Source: Pseudomonas sp. AL03
GTDB taxonomy: Bacteria; Pseudomonadota; Gammaproteobacteria; Pseudomonadales; Pseudomonadaceae
Direction of reading: 5' to 3'
DNA: 64,000 nt
Assembly (NCBI RefSeq): GCF_029960815.1
Contig: NZ_JASBRE010000010.1
Location: 111,927 to 175,926 of the forward strand
Positions within the stretch are counted from its first letter, which is position 1. The number at the start of each line of letters is the position of its first letter. Position numbers and translations under genes: made by a program. Under the pieces are notes generated by a model. It was not told where the DNA came from. It made no database searches and saw only the letters and a program-made list of their open reading frames with translations. Below, in pieces: positions 1 through 8,377 of this stretch.

Positions 1-1
1 G

Positions 2-652
2 TGGAAGGGCCGCGACACTGCGTGTCTGGCCAGTGTGCTGCACCTTTATCGCGAAGACTGGATGCGCCGCATGCTGTTGCGCGACAACCGCATCGCTGAT
101 GCCAGCGTGGTCGGTAACCTGGAACGCAACGCCTCATTCTTCGCCTCCAGCACACTGATTATCCTGGCCGGCATTCTCACGGTGCTCGGCGCCTCGGAAA
201 GGGCCGTGTCGTTGTTGGCGGATATCCCGATGGTGCAGCAGGCCTCCCAGGGGATGTCGGAGATCAAGTTGCTGTGCCTGGCGCTGGTGTTTGTCTATGC
301 GTTCTTCACGTTCAGTTGGTGCATGCGCCAGTACAACTTTGCGGCCATTCTGATTGGCTCGGCGCCGATGGTCGGTGAGCGTCACGTTTCCGAGCAGGAG
401 CGCAAAGCCTTTGCTGCCCGTGCGGCGCGCGTCATCTCCATGGCCGCCAACCAGTTCAACTTCGGCCTGCGCGCGTACTACTTCGGCATGACCATGCTGG
501 CCTGGTTCGTCAGCCCCTGGTTGTTCATGTTGATGAGCGCTGGCGTCGTGTTGGTGTTGTATCGCCGGGAGTTTCATTCCGACGTTCTCGACGTGATGGT
601 CTATACACCTACAGAGGCGCCATTGCCCGAAGCGAACAAAGAGGCCGCTTGA
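2..652 (+). CDS. DUF599 family membrane protein (5' end outside window)
   Basis: The reading frame is open from base 2 and encodes 216 visible residues; the N-terminus lies before the window, so this is a partial gene. The in-frame codons before the GTG at 35 encode WKGRDTACLASV, which continues smoothly into the rest, so 35 is not the true start. Several hydrophobic segments suggest a four-helix inner-membrane protein. The sequence resembles the DUF599 family, whose function is not established. Its stop overlaps the ATG of the following MAPEG gene, so the two are probably co-translated. Confidence 0.8.
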   Translation, partial: WKGRDTACLASVLHLYREDWMRRMLLRDNRIADASVVGNLERNASFFASSTLIILAGILTVLGASERAVSLLADIPMVQQASQGMSEIKLLCLALVFVYAFFTFSWCMRQYNFAAILIGSAPMVGERHVSEQERKAFAARAARVISMAANQFNFGLRAYYFGMTMLAWFVSPWLFMLMSAGVVLVLYRREFHSDVLDVMVYTPTEAPLPEANKEAA

Positions 653-1053
653 TGAGTATTCCATTCTGGTGTGTGTTTATCAGTGCCTTGCTGATTTTCG
701 TGGCAAAGATTCCCGTGGCCAAAGCGATGAACGAGCAGGGCGGTTACGACAACCATCTGCCGCGTCAGCAACAGGCGCAACTGACAGGCTTTGGTGCCCG
801 TGCGTTGGCGGCTCATCAAAACTGTTTTGAGGCGTTCATTTTGTTCGCGGTGGGGGTGTTGATGGCTCACACCACGCAGACGGCGGGGTGGTTGATCGAC
901 TTGTTGGCAATCGTCTTCGTCATTACGCGAATCATTTATTTACTGTGCTATTGGGTTGATCTGGCCTGGCAACGGAGCTTGGTGTGGTTCGTTGGACTAG
1001 TGTGCTCGTTGTTGTTAATGATTAGTCCGACTTTTAGAACTATTTTGCTGTAA
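652..1053 (+). CDS. MAPEG family membrane protein
   Basis: This 133-residue protein has about four hydrophobic helices and the MAPEG pattern, with a charged loop after helix 1 (NHLPRQQQAQLTGFGARALAAHQN) and the FEAF segment at the start of helix 2. MAPEG proteins include microsomal glutathione transferases, but the bacterial members of this type have no assigned substrate. I use the ATG at 652, which overlaps the upstream TGA; the TTG at 649 would only add one residue. A hairpin terminator follows at 1085-1115. Confidence 0.85.
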   Translation: MSIPFWCVFISALLIFVAKIPVAKAMNEQGGYDNHLPRQQQAQLTGFGARALAAHQNCFEAFILFAVGVLMAHTTQTAGWLIDLLAIVFVITRIIYLLCYWVDLAWQRSLVWFVGLVCSLLLMISPTFRTILL

Positions 1054-1084
1054 TGCCTGCAGTGCAAAAAAACAGCAGGCAAAA

Positions 1085-1115
1085 GAAAACCCGCACTTGG
1101 CGGGTTTTCTTTTTC
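1085..1115. terminator. Bidirectional intrinsic terminator
   Basis: The stem runs 1085-1094 (gaaaacccgc) with 1100-1109 (gcgggttttc), a 5-base loop, and a T-rich run on the plus side and on the minus side. It lies between the convergent MAPEG gene and the small lipoprotein gene and can serve both. Confidence 0.85.
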
Positions 1116-1130
1116 ACGCTAAAAACTGTT

Positions 1131-1364
1131 TTAATTTTTAGGTGCTTCTTTTGCTGCCGCTGCATCCGATTCAGCCTGAGCTTTGGCGGCTTCGGCGTTT
1201 TCTTTCGCAGCGTCGTTCACTTTATCCTGAGCTTTGTTCATGTCTTGCTGAGCTTGCTCAGCATGTTGGTTGGCATCTTGAGCTTTGTCCTCGGATTTTT
1301 TATCGCAGGCAGCGAGACCGAGGGAAGCGGTCAACATCAAGGCAATAGCTAAAGTCTTACGCAT
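1131..1364 (-). CDS. Small Ala/Lys-rich lipoprotein
   Basis: This 77-residue protein starts MRKTLAIALMLTASLGLAAC and carries a clear lipobox with Cys20 as the lipidated residue, so it should be anchored in the cell envelope. After the cysteine it is highly charged and rich in Ala, Lys, Glu and Gln, with an amphipathic helix or coiled-coil character. That resembles small outer-membrane lipoproteins of the Lpp/OprI type, but it is not OprI by sequence. An SD-like ggagaaa precedes the ATG. Function unknown. Confidence 0.75.
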   Translation of the reverse strand: MRKTLAIALMLTASLGLAACDKKSEDKAQDANQHAEQAQQDMNKAQDKVNDAAKENAEAAKAQAESDAAAAKEAPKN

Positions 1365-1522
1365 GGGGTGTTTCTCCTTATGGAAAATATATCTACTGAC
1401 CTTTCGAGCGTAGTCCGCAGCGTTAAGTTCCTCAATTTATACAGATATATATGATTATTCTGACGGGAACTTTTACTAAAGCGCCAGTGCGTTGCCAGAA
1501 CACTAAAAAGAGTGGGATAAAA

Positions 1523-1999
1523 ATGACCGAAAACCCCGTTTTTGAGCGCGCGACGCGATTTCTATCGGCGCTGCGACATTGTCAGGTACTTGGGCTGCGG
1601 GTTCACAGCGCCAGCAGCGAAGGGCTAACCGTCATCCTGCCGTACAGTCCTCAAATTGTTGGCAACCCGCAAACCGGGGTGATCCATGGCGGAGCGCTGA
1701 CCTCGCTGATGGACACTGCCTGTGGCATGTCGACCCTCTGCGTGCTACCCGAATTTGAGGTCTGCCCGACCCTCGATCTGCGCATCGACTACATGCACGC
1801 CGCTGAACCACACAAAGATGTCTACGGTTTTGCTCAGTGCTACCGGGTGACCACGGATGTGATCTTTGCTCGCGGTTTCGCCTATCAAGACGATCCCGAG
1901 CAACCCATCGCCCATGTGGTGGGTACCTTCATGCGCATGGGTAAAGCCATCAAAGGCACCAAAGGTTTTGGCGGCGCCATCGCCAGAGGTGAGAAATGA
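1523..1999 (+). CDS. PaaI-type hot-dog thioesterase, first of a pair
   Basis: This 158-residue single hot-dog domain protein has the NPQTGVIHGGALTSLMDTACG signature (HGG at residues 55-57) found in PaaI/YbgC-like acyl-CoA thioesterases. It probably hydrolyses an acyl- or aryl-CoA thioester in the cytoplasm; the substrate is not evident. I use the ATG at 1523 (MTENPVFERA) because the longer frame from 1451 adds a non-conserved, AT-rich leader. The stop overlaps the start of the second thioesterase (ATGA at 1996), so the two are translationally coupled. Confidence 0.85.
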   Translation: MTENPVFERATRFLSALRHCQVLGLRVHSASSEGLTVILPYSPQIVGNPQTGVIHGGALTSLMDTACGMSTLCVLPEFEVCPTLDLRIDYMHAAEPHKDVYGFAQCYRVTTDVIFARGFAYQDDPEQPIAHVVGTFMRMGKAIKGTKGFGGAIARGEK

Positions 2000-2448
2000 C
2001 CGACGCCTTCAAGGAACAACTTCAGAAGGCACATGAGCAAGGCGACTACGCCTCGCTGCTGCACCTGATTCCTTACGCCAAACTGATCGGCGTTGAATGT
2101 TCGCGGGTGGGGGATGATCTGCTGTTTCGCTTGCCGGCCAACAAGGACAACATTGGTAACCCTTTACTGCCGGCGATTCATGGCGGCGTGATCGCCGGGT
2201 TCATGGAACTGTCCGCAGCGTTGCACCTGCTGATTTTCACCGGTTCGCCAGGCGTGCCGAAGATCATCGACTTCTCCCTCGACTACCTGCGTGCGGGGCA
2301 GTTTCGCGACACTTGGGCTCGATGCCAGGTTTGCCGTCAGGGTCGCCGGGTGGCCAACGTCGCGATTACGGCCTGGCAAAGTACCGAAGCCGAACCGATT
2401 GCCACGGCCCGCGCTCATTTCAAAATCGAAGAGCCCTTGAAATCCTGA
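1996..2448 (+). CDS. PaaI-type hot-dog thioesterase, second of a pair
   Basis: This 150-residue hot-dog fold protein has the diagnostic helix segment NPLLPAIHGGVIAGFMELSAA (HGG at 62-64). It overlaps the first thioesterase by four bases. The two are only distantly similar, so they may form a heteromer or act on different CoA esters; that is inference. An RpoH-like promoter for htpG overlaps its last codons (2436-2462). Confidence 0.85.
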   Translation: MTDAFKEQLQKAHEQGDYASLLHLIPYAKLIGVECSRVGDDLLFRLPANKDNIGNPLLPAIHGGVIAGFMELSAALHLLIFTGSPGVPKIIDFSLDYLRAGQFRDTWARCQVCRQGRRVANVAITAWQSTEAEPIATARAHFKIEEPLKS

Positions 2449-2462
2449 ACTCAGCCCCAAAC
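2436..2462 (+). promoter_or_regulatory. Sigma-32 (RpoH)-like heat-shock promoter for htpG
   Basis: CTTGAAA at 2436-2442 and CCCCAAAC at 2455-2462 are separated by 12 bases, which fits the RpoH consensus (CTTGAA, 11-16 bases, CCCCAT). The site lies about 70 bases before the htpG start and overlaps the end of the thioesterase gene. htpG is a classical RpoH target, which supports the assignment. Confidence 0.6.
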
Positions 2463-2529
2463 TCTGATGACAACCCGCCGTCGACCCTGAAGGTTGCGGC
2501 CACTGCCATCTGATTGGAGTTTGATGACC

Positions 2530-4434
2530 ATGAGTGTGGAAACTCAAAAGGAAACCCTGGGCTTCCAGACCGAGGTGAAGCAGCTGCTGCACCTCATGAT
2601 CCATTCGCTGTATTCCAACAAGGAAATTTTCCTTCGCGAATTGATCTCGAACGCCTCTGACGCTGTCGACAAATTACGTTTCGAAGCCCTGTCCAAGCCT
2701 GAATTGCTGGAAGGTGGCGCCGAGCTGAAAATCCGTGTGAGCTTCGACAAGGACGCTAAAACCGTCACCCTCGAAGACAACGGCATCGGCATGAGCCGAG
2801 AAGAGGCGATCACCCACCTGGGGACCATCGCCAAATCCGGCACTGCCGATTTCATGAAACATCTCTCCGGCGATCAGAAAAAAGACTCGCACCTGATCGG
2901 TCAATTCGGTGTGGGTTTCTACTCTGCATTCATCGTCGCCGACAAAGTTGACGTGTTCAGCCGTCGTGCCGGCGATGCTGCCAGCGAAGGCGTGCACTGG
3001 TCGTCCAAGGGTGAAGGCGATTTTGAGGTCGCCACTGTTGAGAAAGCCGAGCGCGGCACCCGCATCGTCCTGCACCTGAAGTCCGGTGAAGACGAATTCG
3101 CCGATGGCTGGCGTCTGCGCAACATCATCAAGAAGTACTCCGACCACATCGCTCTGCCGATCGAGTTGCCGAAAGAAGTGGCAGCCGTCGAAGGCGAAGA
3201 GCAACCGGCCGTTGAATGGGAAACCGTCAACCGCGCCAGCGCCCTCTGGACCCGTCCGCGTACCGAGGTCAAGGACGAGGAATACCAGGAGTTCTACAAA
3301 CACGTCGCTCACGACTTCGAGAACCCGCTGAGCTGGAGCCACAACAAGGTCGAAGGCAAGCTCGAATACAGCTCGCTGCTCTACGTGCCGGCCCGTGCTC
3401 CGTTCGATCTGTACCAGCGTGAGGCGCCCAAAGGCCTGAAGCTGTATGTGCAGCGCGTGTTCGTGATGGATCAGGCCGAGTCGTTCCTGCCGCTGTACCT
3501 GCGCTTCATCAAAGGCGTGGTCGATTCCAACGACCTGTCTCTGAACGTGTCGCGGGAAATCCTGCAGAAAGACCCGATCATCGATTCCATGAAGTCGGCG
3601 CTGACCAAGCGCGTTCTCGACATGCTGGAAAAGCTGGCGAAGAACGAGCCTGAGCAATACAAAAGCTTCTGGAAAAACTTTGGCCAGGTCATGAAAGAAG
3701 GCCCGGCAGAAGACTTCGCCAACAAAGAAAAAATCGCTGGCCTGCTGCGTTTCGCATCGACCAACGGTGATGAAGGCGAGCAAGTGGTGGGTCTGGCCGA
3801 ATACCTGGCTCGCGCCAAGGAAGGTCAGGACAAGATCTACTACCTGACCGGCGAAACCTACGCGCAAGTCAAAAACAGCCCGCACCTGGAAGTCTTCCGC
3901 AAGAAAGGCATCGAAGTGCTGCTGCTGACCGACCGCATCGACGAGTGGCTGATGAGCTACCTCAGCGACTTCGACGGCAAGAGCTTTGTCGACGTGGCTC
4001 GCGGTGACCTGGACTTGGGCAATCTGGACTCGGAAGAGGACAAGAAAGCGGCGCAAGAAGTTGCCAAGTCCAAAGAAGGTCTGGTTGAGCGTCTGAAAAC
4101 TGCACTGGGCGACTCCGTTGCTGAAGTGCGGGTTTCGCACCGTCTGACCGATTCCCCGGCGATTCTGGCCATCGGTGAGCAGGACCTGGGCATGCAGATG
4201 CGTCAGATCCTGGAAGCCAGCGGTCAGAAGGTTCCGGAATCGAAGCCGATCTTCGAATTCAACCCGGCTCACCCGCTGATCGAGAAGCTCGACAATGAGC
4301 AGAGCGACGAGCGCTTCGGCGATCTGTCGCACATTCTCTTCGATCAGGCGGCCCTGGCAGCCGGTGACAGCTTGAAAGACCCGGCTGCGTACGTGCGCCG
4401 GCTCAACAAGCTGTTGGTTGAACTGTCGGTTTAA
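2530..4434 (+). CDS. htpG: Chaperone HtpG (Hsp90)
   Basis: Bacterial Hsp90, an ATP-dependent cytosolic chaperone dimer; 634 residues, the usual length. The N-terminal GHKL ATPase motifs are present: [14 protein letters not shown] (36-50), DNGIGM (83-88) and GQFGVGFYS (124-132). The middle domain and the C-terminal dimerisation domain follow. I choose the ATG at 2530 (MSVETQ), ten bases after GGAG; the in-frame ATG at 2524 would leave only four bases. An RpoH-like promoter lies upstream and a strong terminator follows at once, so it is probably a single-gene heat-shock unit. Confidence 0.97.
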   Translation: MSVETQKETLGFQTEVKQLLHLMIHSLYSNKEIFLRELISNASDAVDKLRFEALSKPELLEGGAELKIRVSFDKDAKTVTLEDNGIGMSREEAITHLGTIAKSGTADFMKHLSGDQKKDSHLIGQFGVGFYSAFIVADKVDVFSRRAGDAASEGVHWSSKGEGDFEVATVEKAERGTRIVLHLKSGEDEFADGWRLRNIIKKYSDHIALPIELPKEVAAVEGEEQPAVEWETVNRASALWTRPRTEVKDEEYQEFYKHVAHDFENPLSWSHNKVEGKLEYSSLLYVPARAPFDLYQREAPKGLKLYVQRVFVMDQAESFLPLYLRFIKGVVDSNDLSLNVSREILQKDPIIDSMKSALTKRVLDMLEKLAKNEPEQYKSFWKNFGQVMKEGPAEDFANKEKIAGLLRFASTNGDEGEQVVGLAEYLARAKEGQDKIYYLTGETYAQVKNSPHLEVFRKKGIEVLLLTDRIDEWLMSYLSDFDGKSFVDVARGDLDLGNLDSEEDKKAAQEVAKSKEGLVERLKTALGDSVAEVRVSHRLTDSPAILAIGEQDLGMQMRQILEASGQKVPESKPIFEFNPAHPLIEKLDNEQSDERFGDLSHILFDQAALAAGDSLKDPAAYVRRLNKLLVELSV

Positions 4435-4445
4435 CTGCGTTGTAC

Positions 4446-4474
4446 AAAAACCCGCTTCGGCGGGTTTTTTTTAT
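4446..4474 (+). terminator. Intrinsic terminator after htpG
   Basis: The stem aaaaacccgc (4446-4455) pairs with gcgggttttt (4460-4469) around a ttcg loop and is followed by a T run. Confidence 0.9.
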
Positions 4475-4501
4475 TCTGGTGTCTTTTGCTGGGAGTGAGT
4501 C

Positions 4502-5230
4502 ATGAGCCAAATGACTGTTCGTTCCGTCGCTTATCAGATGGATGGCCAGTCGTATGAAGGCCGTCTCGCCTTCGACGCTGACCATAAAGGCCCGCGCCCG
4601 GGGTTGTTAATGGCGCCGAACTGGATGGGTGTCAGCGCCGGTGCCGAGGAGATCGCCAAGTCCGTGGCGTCCAAGGGTTATGTGGTGCTGATCGCGGACC
4701 TCTACGGCCAGTCGGTCCGTCCGCAGAACGGCGACGAGGCGGGTGCAGCAATGATGCCGCTCAAGCATGACCGCCCGTTGTTGCGTAAACGCATGCAAGC
4801 GGCGTTCGATCAGTTGCAAATCCAGGACGAAGCGGCGGTCGATGCCTCGAAACTGGCAACCTTTGGTTTCTGCTTCGGCGGTTGTTGCGCCCTGGATCTG
4901 GCGCGCACCGGCGCGCCAGTGAAAGCCGCGGTGTCGTTCCACGGAACGCTGGATTCGCCGACCCCGGCTGATGCCAAAAACATCGAAGGCTCGGTGTTGG
5001 TGCTGCACGGTGCATCCGACCCATTGGTGCCGAAAGAGCAACTGCCGGCGTTTGAAGAGGAAATGAATGCGGCGGGCGTGGATTGGCAACTGCTGAACTA
5101 CGGCGGTGCGGTGCATTCCTTCACCGATCCGCATGCCAATGTGCCGGGCATGATGATGTATGACGCGAAGACGGCGGAGCGTGCGTTTACGTCGATGCAT
5201 AATTTGCTGGATGAAGTGTTCAAGGGCTGA
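4502..5230 (+). CDS. Dienelactone hydrolase family protein
   Basis: This 242-residue alpha/beta hydrolase of the DLH family shows the expected Cys-Asp-His triad: Cys124 in GFCFGGCCA, Asp173 in HGASDPLVP and His205 in GGAVHSFTDP. The family hydrolyses dienelactones in chlorocatechol degradation, but many members in pseudomonads lie outside aromatic operons and have unknown substrates, as here. It stands alone between the htpG terminator and a palindromic repeat. Confidence 0.88.
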   Translation: MSQMTVRSVAYQMDGQSYEGRLAFDADHKGPRPGLLMAPNWMGVSAGAEEIAKSVASKGYVVLIADLYGQSVRPQNGDEAGAAMMPLKHDRPLLRKRMQAAFDQLQIQDEAAVDASKLATFGFCFGGCCALDLARTGAPVKAAVSFHGTLDSPTPADAKNIEGSVLVLHGASDPLVPKEQLPAFEEEMNAAGVDWQLLNYGGAVHSFTDPHANVPGMMMYDAKTAERAFTSMHNLLDEVFKG

Positions 5231-5242
5231 TAGCTGCTTACG

Positions 5243-5346
5243 TGATCGTTCCCACGCTCCGCGTGGGAATGCCTCTAGGGACGCTCCGCGTCCAGTGACG
5301 CGGAGCGTCACGGGCTGCATTCCCACGCGGAGCGTGGGAACGATCA
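5243..5346. repeat. Palindromic intergenic repeat (BIME-like), gatcgttcccacgc family
   Basis: Perfect 29-base inverted arms at 5243-5271 and 5318-5346 enclose a second palindrome built on gacgctccgcgtc and acgcggagcgt. The element sits between convergent genes (dienelactone hydrolase and pirin). The same core occurs at 55741-55775. Confidence 0.85.
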
Positions 5347-5358
5347 GTTAACGATCAG

Positions 5359-6246
5359 TTACAGGGGAGTCGGCTGGCTTCGATGTTTCGGCAGTTCTAT
5401 CCGCTCGGTTTCCCCCGGCACCGTCGGCCAATCCCCGGCCGCCCAACGCCGACGAGCCTCATCGATCAACGCCGGATCACTCGCCACAAAATTCCAGTTG
5501 ATCCGCCGTGGCCCATCCAGCGGCGCCCCACCAAACAGCACGGCATGACAGTCGCTCTCGGCGAACAGCGTCATCTCTTCCCCGACCGGCAACACCACCA
5601 GCGAATGCGGTTCTATCAGCTCGCCCTCCAGTTGCACCTCGCCGTCCAGCACGTACAACGCCCGCTCTACATGCTCGGTAGGAATCAGCAGCGTCGTCGC
5701 CGTTTGCAGGTTCAATTCGGCATACAGCGTCGGAGAAAGCACCGGGACCGGTGATTCCAGGCAAAAGCCTGACCCGGCAATCATCCGGATCTTCACCCCA
5801 AGGTTATGGCTGACCGGCAGCGTGGCCGCCGGATGGTGACTGTAGTGTCCGGGACCGTGCTCTTTATCTTTCGGTGAGGCCAGCCAAATCTGTAAACCAT
5901 GCATCGTGAAGCCCTTGTCCTTCAACGCCTCAGGCGTGCGCTCGACGTGGGCAATCGCGCTGCCTGCAGTCATCCAGCTGACATCACCGGCGTCCACCAC
6001 TTGATCGGAGCCGAGGCTGTCCTTGTGCTGGATTTGCCCTTCGAACAAGTAGGTGAGGGTGGACAGACCAATGTGCGGATGCTGTCGGATGTTCATGCCT
6101 TTACCCGCCGGATAACGGGTTTGCAGCATGTGGTCAAAAAACACGAAAGGCCCGACGCTGCGGCATTTGGCTGACGGCAGCGGGCGAAGAATCGGTTGGC
6201 CTTCGACATCTTCGGTGCGGGGGCGGATCACGAGCGCAGTGTTCAT
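5359..6246 (-). CDS. Pirin family protein
   Basis: This 295-residue bicupin of the pirin family has the metal-ligand pattern in the N-terminal cupin: His56 and His58 in QHPHIGLSTLTYLFEG, then His100 and Glu102 in SAIAHVE. Bacterial pirins are iron-binding; some have quercetinase activity and others bind metabolic enzymes, so the role here is open. It is on the same strand as the OsmC gene, with about 60 bases between them. Confidence 0.9.
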   Translation of the reverse strand: MNTALVIRPRTEDVEGQPILRPLPSAKCRSVGPFVFFDHMLQTRYPAGKGMNIRQHPHIGLSTLTYLFEGQIQHKDSLGSDQVVDAGDVSWMTAGSAIAHVERTPEALKDKGFTMHGLQIWLASPKDKEHGPGHYSHHPAATLPVSHNLGVKIRMIAGSGFCLESPVPVLSPTLYAELNLQTATTLLIPTEHVERALYVLDGEVQLEGELIEPHSLVVLPVGEEMTLFAESDCHAVLFGGAPLDGPRRINWNFVASDPALIDEARRRWAAGDWPTVPGETERIELPKHRSQPTPL

Positions 6247-6307
6247 GGTGCATTCCAGGCTAAGCGGGTGACGCGTGGAGCATAACCCGCCGGCACAGCC
6301 CTTGCCG

Positions 6308-6724
6308 CTATTGACTGAAAGCGCCTTCGGACAGATGGGTTTCGATGCTGATCTCGGTGGTGGTCATCAGCTTGTGGACCGGGCAACGGTCGGCCACGCG
6401 GTGCAGCTCATCGCGCTGGGCGTCGGTGAGCACACCCTTGAGTGTCAGTTTGACGTGCAGGGCATATTTACCCTTCTGCTCTTCGCTGTTGTCACGTTTG
6501 ACTTCGACCGTGACACCGGTCAGCGGGATGTCTTTCTTCTTCGCGTACATCTTCAGGGTCACGGCCTTGCAGGCACCCAACGCTGCGTCGAAGTAATCGT
6601 GTGGCTCGGGCGCCGAGCCTTCGCCGCCGGCGGATGTCGGTACGTCGGCAAAGAATTCGTGGTCATCGATCTGGACGCTGTGACGAAAACCTTCGGCGGA
6701 GACGGTGTTGACGGTGACAGTCAT
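6308..6724 (-). CDS. OsmC family thiol peroxidase-like protein
   Basis: This 138-residue OsmC/Ohr-fold protein has the two redox cysteines expected of the family, Cys52 in LGACKAVTLKMYA and Cys114 in RCPVHK. OsmC-type proteins reduce organic hydroperoxides in the cytoplasm. I use the ATG at 6724 (MTVTVNTVSAEGF) with cgagg upstream; the longer frame would need a TTG at 6742. It neighbours pirin but no dedicated regulator is visible. Confidence 0.88.
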   Translation of the reverse strand: MTVTVNTVSAEGFRHSVQIDDHEFFADVPTSAGGEGSAPEPHDYFDAALGACKAVTLKMYAKKKDIPLTGVTVEVKRDNSEEQKGKYALHVKLTLKGVLTDAQRDELHRVADRCPVHKLMTTTEISIETHLSEGAFSQ

Positions 6725-7000
6725 GGGAAACCTCGTAGGCAACAGGAAAAGTCATTCGATCAAAAAAGACCTTGAAGTTATAGAGCATTCCTACTGATGC
6801 AGGTTCCACTTTCTTACAGACTGAACCCGGTTGCGGCTGTGGGCTTTGTCGTTTCGGCGACACGACCGGCTGGCTGTGCAAGTTGCGGGTGGCGCCATCC
6901 CGGCCTATGGTCCAAGCGAGACTTTGCCTGTGACTGGCGCGCGATCATTCGCCGCCGGTTGCTGTCCATCCAGTGCTAATTTGCGTAGCGAGGTGACGAC

Positions 7001-8377
7001 ATGCCCACTGACTCCCGTCCCGCCGTACTCGAACTGATTGGCAATACGCCGCTGGTGCGCGTCAGCCGTTTCGATACTGGCCCGTGCACGCTGTTCCTCA
7101 AGCTCGAATCGCAGAACCCCGGCGGTTCGATCAAGGATCGCATCGGCCTGGCGATGATTGACGCCGCCGAGCGCGATGGCCGCCTGCGACCCGGTGGCAC
7201 CATCGTCGAGGCCACCGCCGGCAACACCGGCCTCGGCCTGGCGCTGGTCGGCCGTGCCAAGGGTTACCGGGTGGTGTTGGTGGTGCCGGACAAGATGTCC
7301 ACCGAGAAGGTCCTGCACCTCAAGGCGATGGGCGCCGAGGTGCACATCACTCGCTCCGACGTCGGCAAGGGGCATCCCGATTATTACCAGGACGTTGCTG
7401 CGCGGCTGGCGCAGGACATTCCCGATGCCTTCTTCGCCGATCAGTTCAACAACCCGGCCAACCCGCTGGCCCACGAATGCAGCACTGCGCCGGAGATCTG
7501 GGCGCAGACTCAGCATGATCTGGACGCCATCGTCGTCGGCGTCGGATCGGCCGGCACGCTGACCGGATTGACCCGCTTCTTTCGCCGCGTGCAACCGAAC
7601 CTGGCCATGGTGCTCGCCGATCCGGTCGGCTCGGTGATGGCCGAATACAGCCGCAGCGGCACCCTCGGCACACCCGGTTCGTGGGCGGTGGAGGGCATCG
7701 GCGAGGACTTCATTCCGTCGATTGCCGACCTGTCCAGCGTGCGCCACGCCTATTCGATCAGCGACGAGGAAAGCTTCGATCATGCCCGCCAACTGCTGCG
7801 TGCGGAAGGCATTCTCGGCGGTTCCTCGACCGGCACTTTACTGGCGGCAGCATTGCGCTACTGCCGCGAGCAAACCGAGCCGAAGCGGGTCGTCAGCTTC
7901 GTCTGCGACACCGGCACCCGCTACTTGTCGAAGGTCTACAACGACCAGTGGATGAACGATCAGGGCCTGCTGCAGTACAAACATTACGGTGATCTGCGCG
8001 ACCTGATCTCACGGCGCTTCGAGGATGGCCGGGTGATCAGCGTAGGCCCGGACGATACGCTGCTCACCGCTTTCCAGCGCATGCGCCTGGCTGATGTCTC
8101 GCAACTGCCGGTACTGGAGGGCGGACAGCGGTTGGTCGGTGTGATCGACGAGTCCGATATTCTGCTTGGCATGCAAGAAGATGCCTCGCACTTTCGCACG
8201 AGTGTGTCCAGCGCGATGACCGATAAGCTTCAAACCCTGCCTCCCGGCGCCAGTCTGGCTGAGCTGCGGGCGGAGCTCGACCGTGGGCTGGTGGCGATCA
8301 TCGCCGACGCCTCGGGCTTCCACGGCTTGATTACTCGAGTCGACATGCTCATTCACTTACGGAGATCCCTTGCATGA
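7001..8377 (+). CDS. Cystathionine beta-synthase with C-terminal CBS domain pair
   Basis: A PLP enzyme of 458 residues that condenses serine (or O-acetylserine) with homocysteine to cystathionine. The PLP lysine is in NPGGSIKDRIG (Lys45), followed by the TAGNTG phosphate loop region. Residues from about 335 to the end form a tandem CBS (Bateman) module (FEDGRVISVGPDDTLLTAFQRM, LVGVIDESDILLG), as in eukaryotic CBS, where it binds an adenosyl ligand. It overlaps the gamma-lyase gene by ATGA, which indicates a reverse-transsulfuration operon. gaggtgac lies just before the ATG. Confidence 0.92.
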   Translation: MPTDSRPAVLELIGNTPLVRVSRFDTGPCTLFLKLESQNPGGSIKDRIGLAMIDAAERDGRLRPGGTIVEATAGNTGLGLALVGRAKGYRVVLVVPDKMSTEKVLHLKAMGAEVHITRSDVGKGHPDYYQDVAARLAQDIPDAFFADQFNNPANPLAHECSTAPEIWAQTQHDLDAIVVGVGSAGTLTGLTRFFRRVQPNLAMVLADPVGSVMAEYSRSGTLGTPGSWAVEGIGEDFIPSIADLSSVRHAYSISDEESFDHARQLLRAEGILGGSSTGTLLAAALRYCREQTEPKRVVSFVCDTGTRYLSKVYNDQWMNDQGLLQYKHYGDLRDLISRRFEDGRVISVGPDDTLLTAFQRMRLADVSQLPVLEGGQRLVGVIDESDILLGMQEDASHFRTSVSSAMTDKLQTLPPGASLAELRAELDRGLVAIIADASGFHGLITRVDMLIHLRRSLA

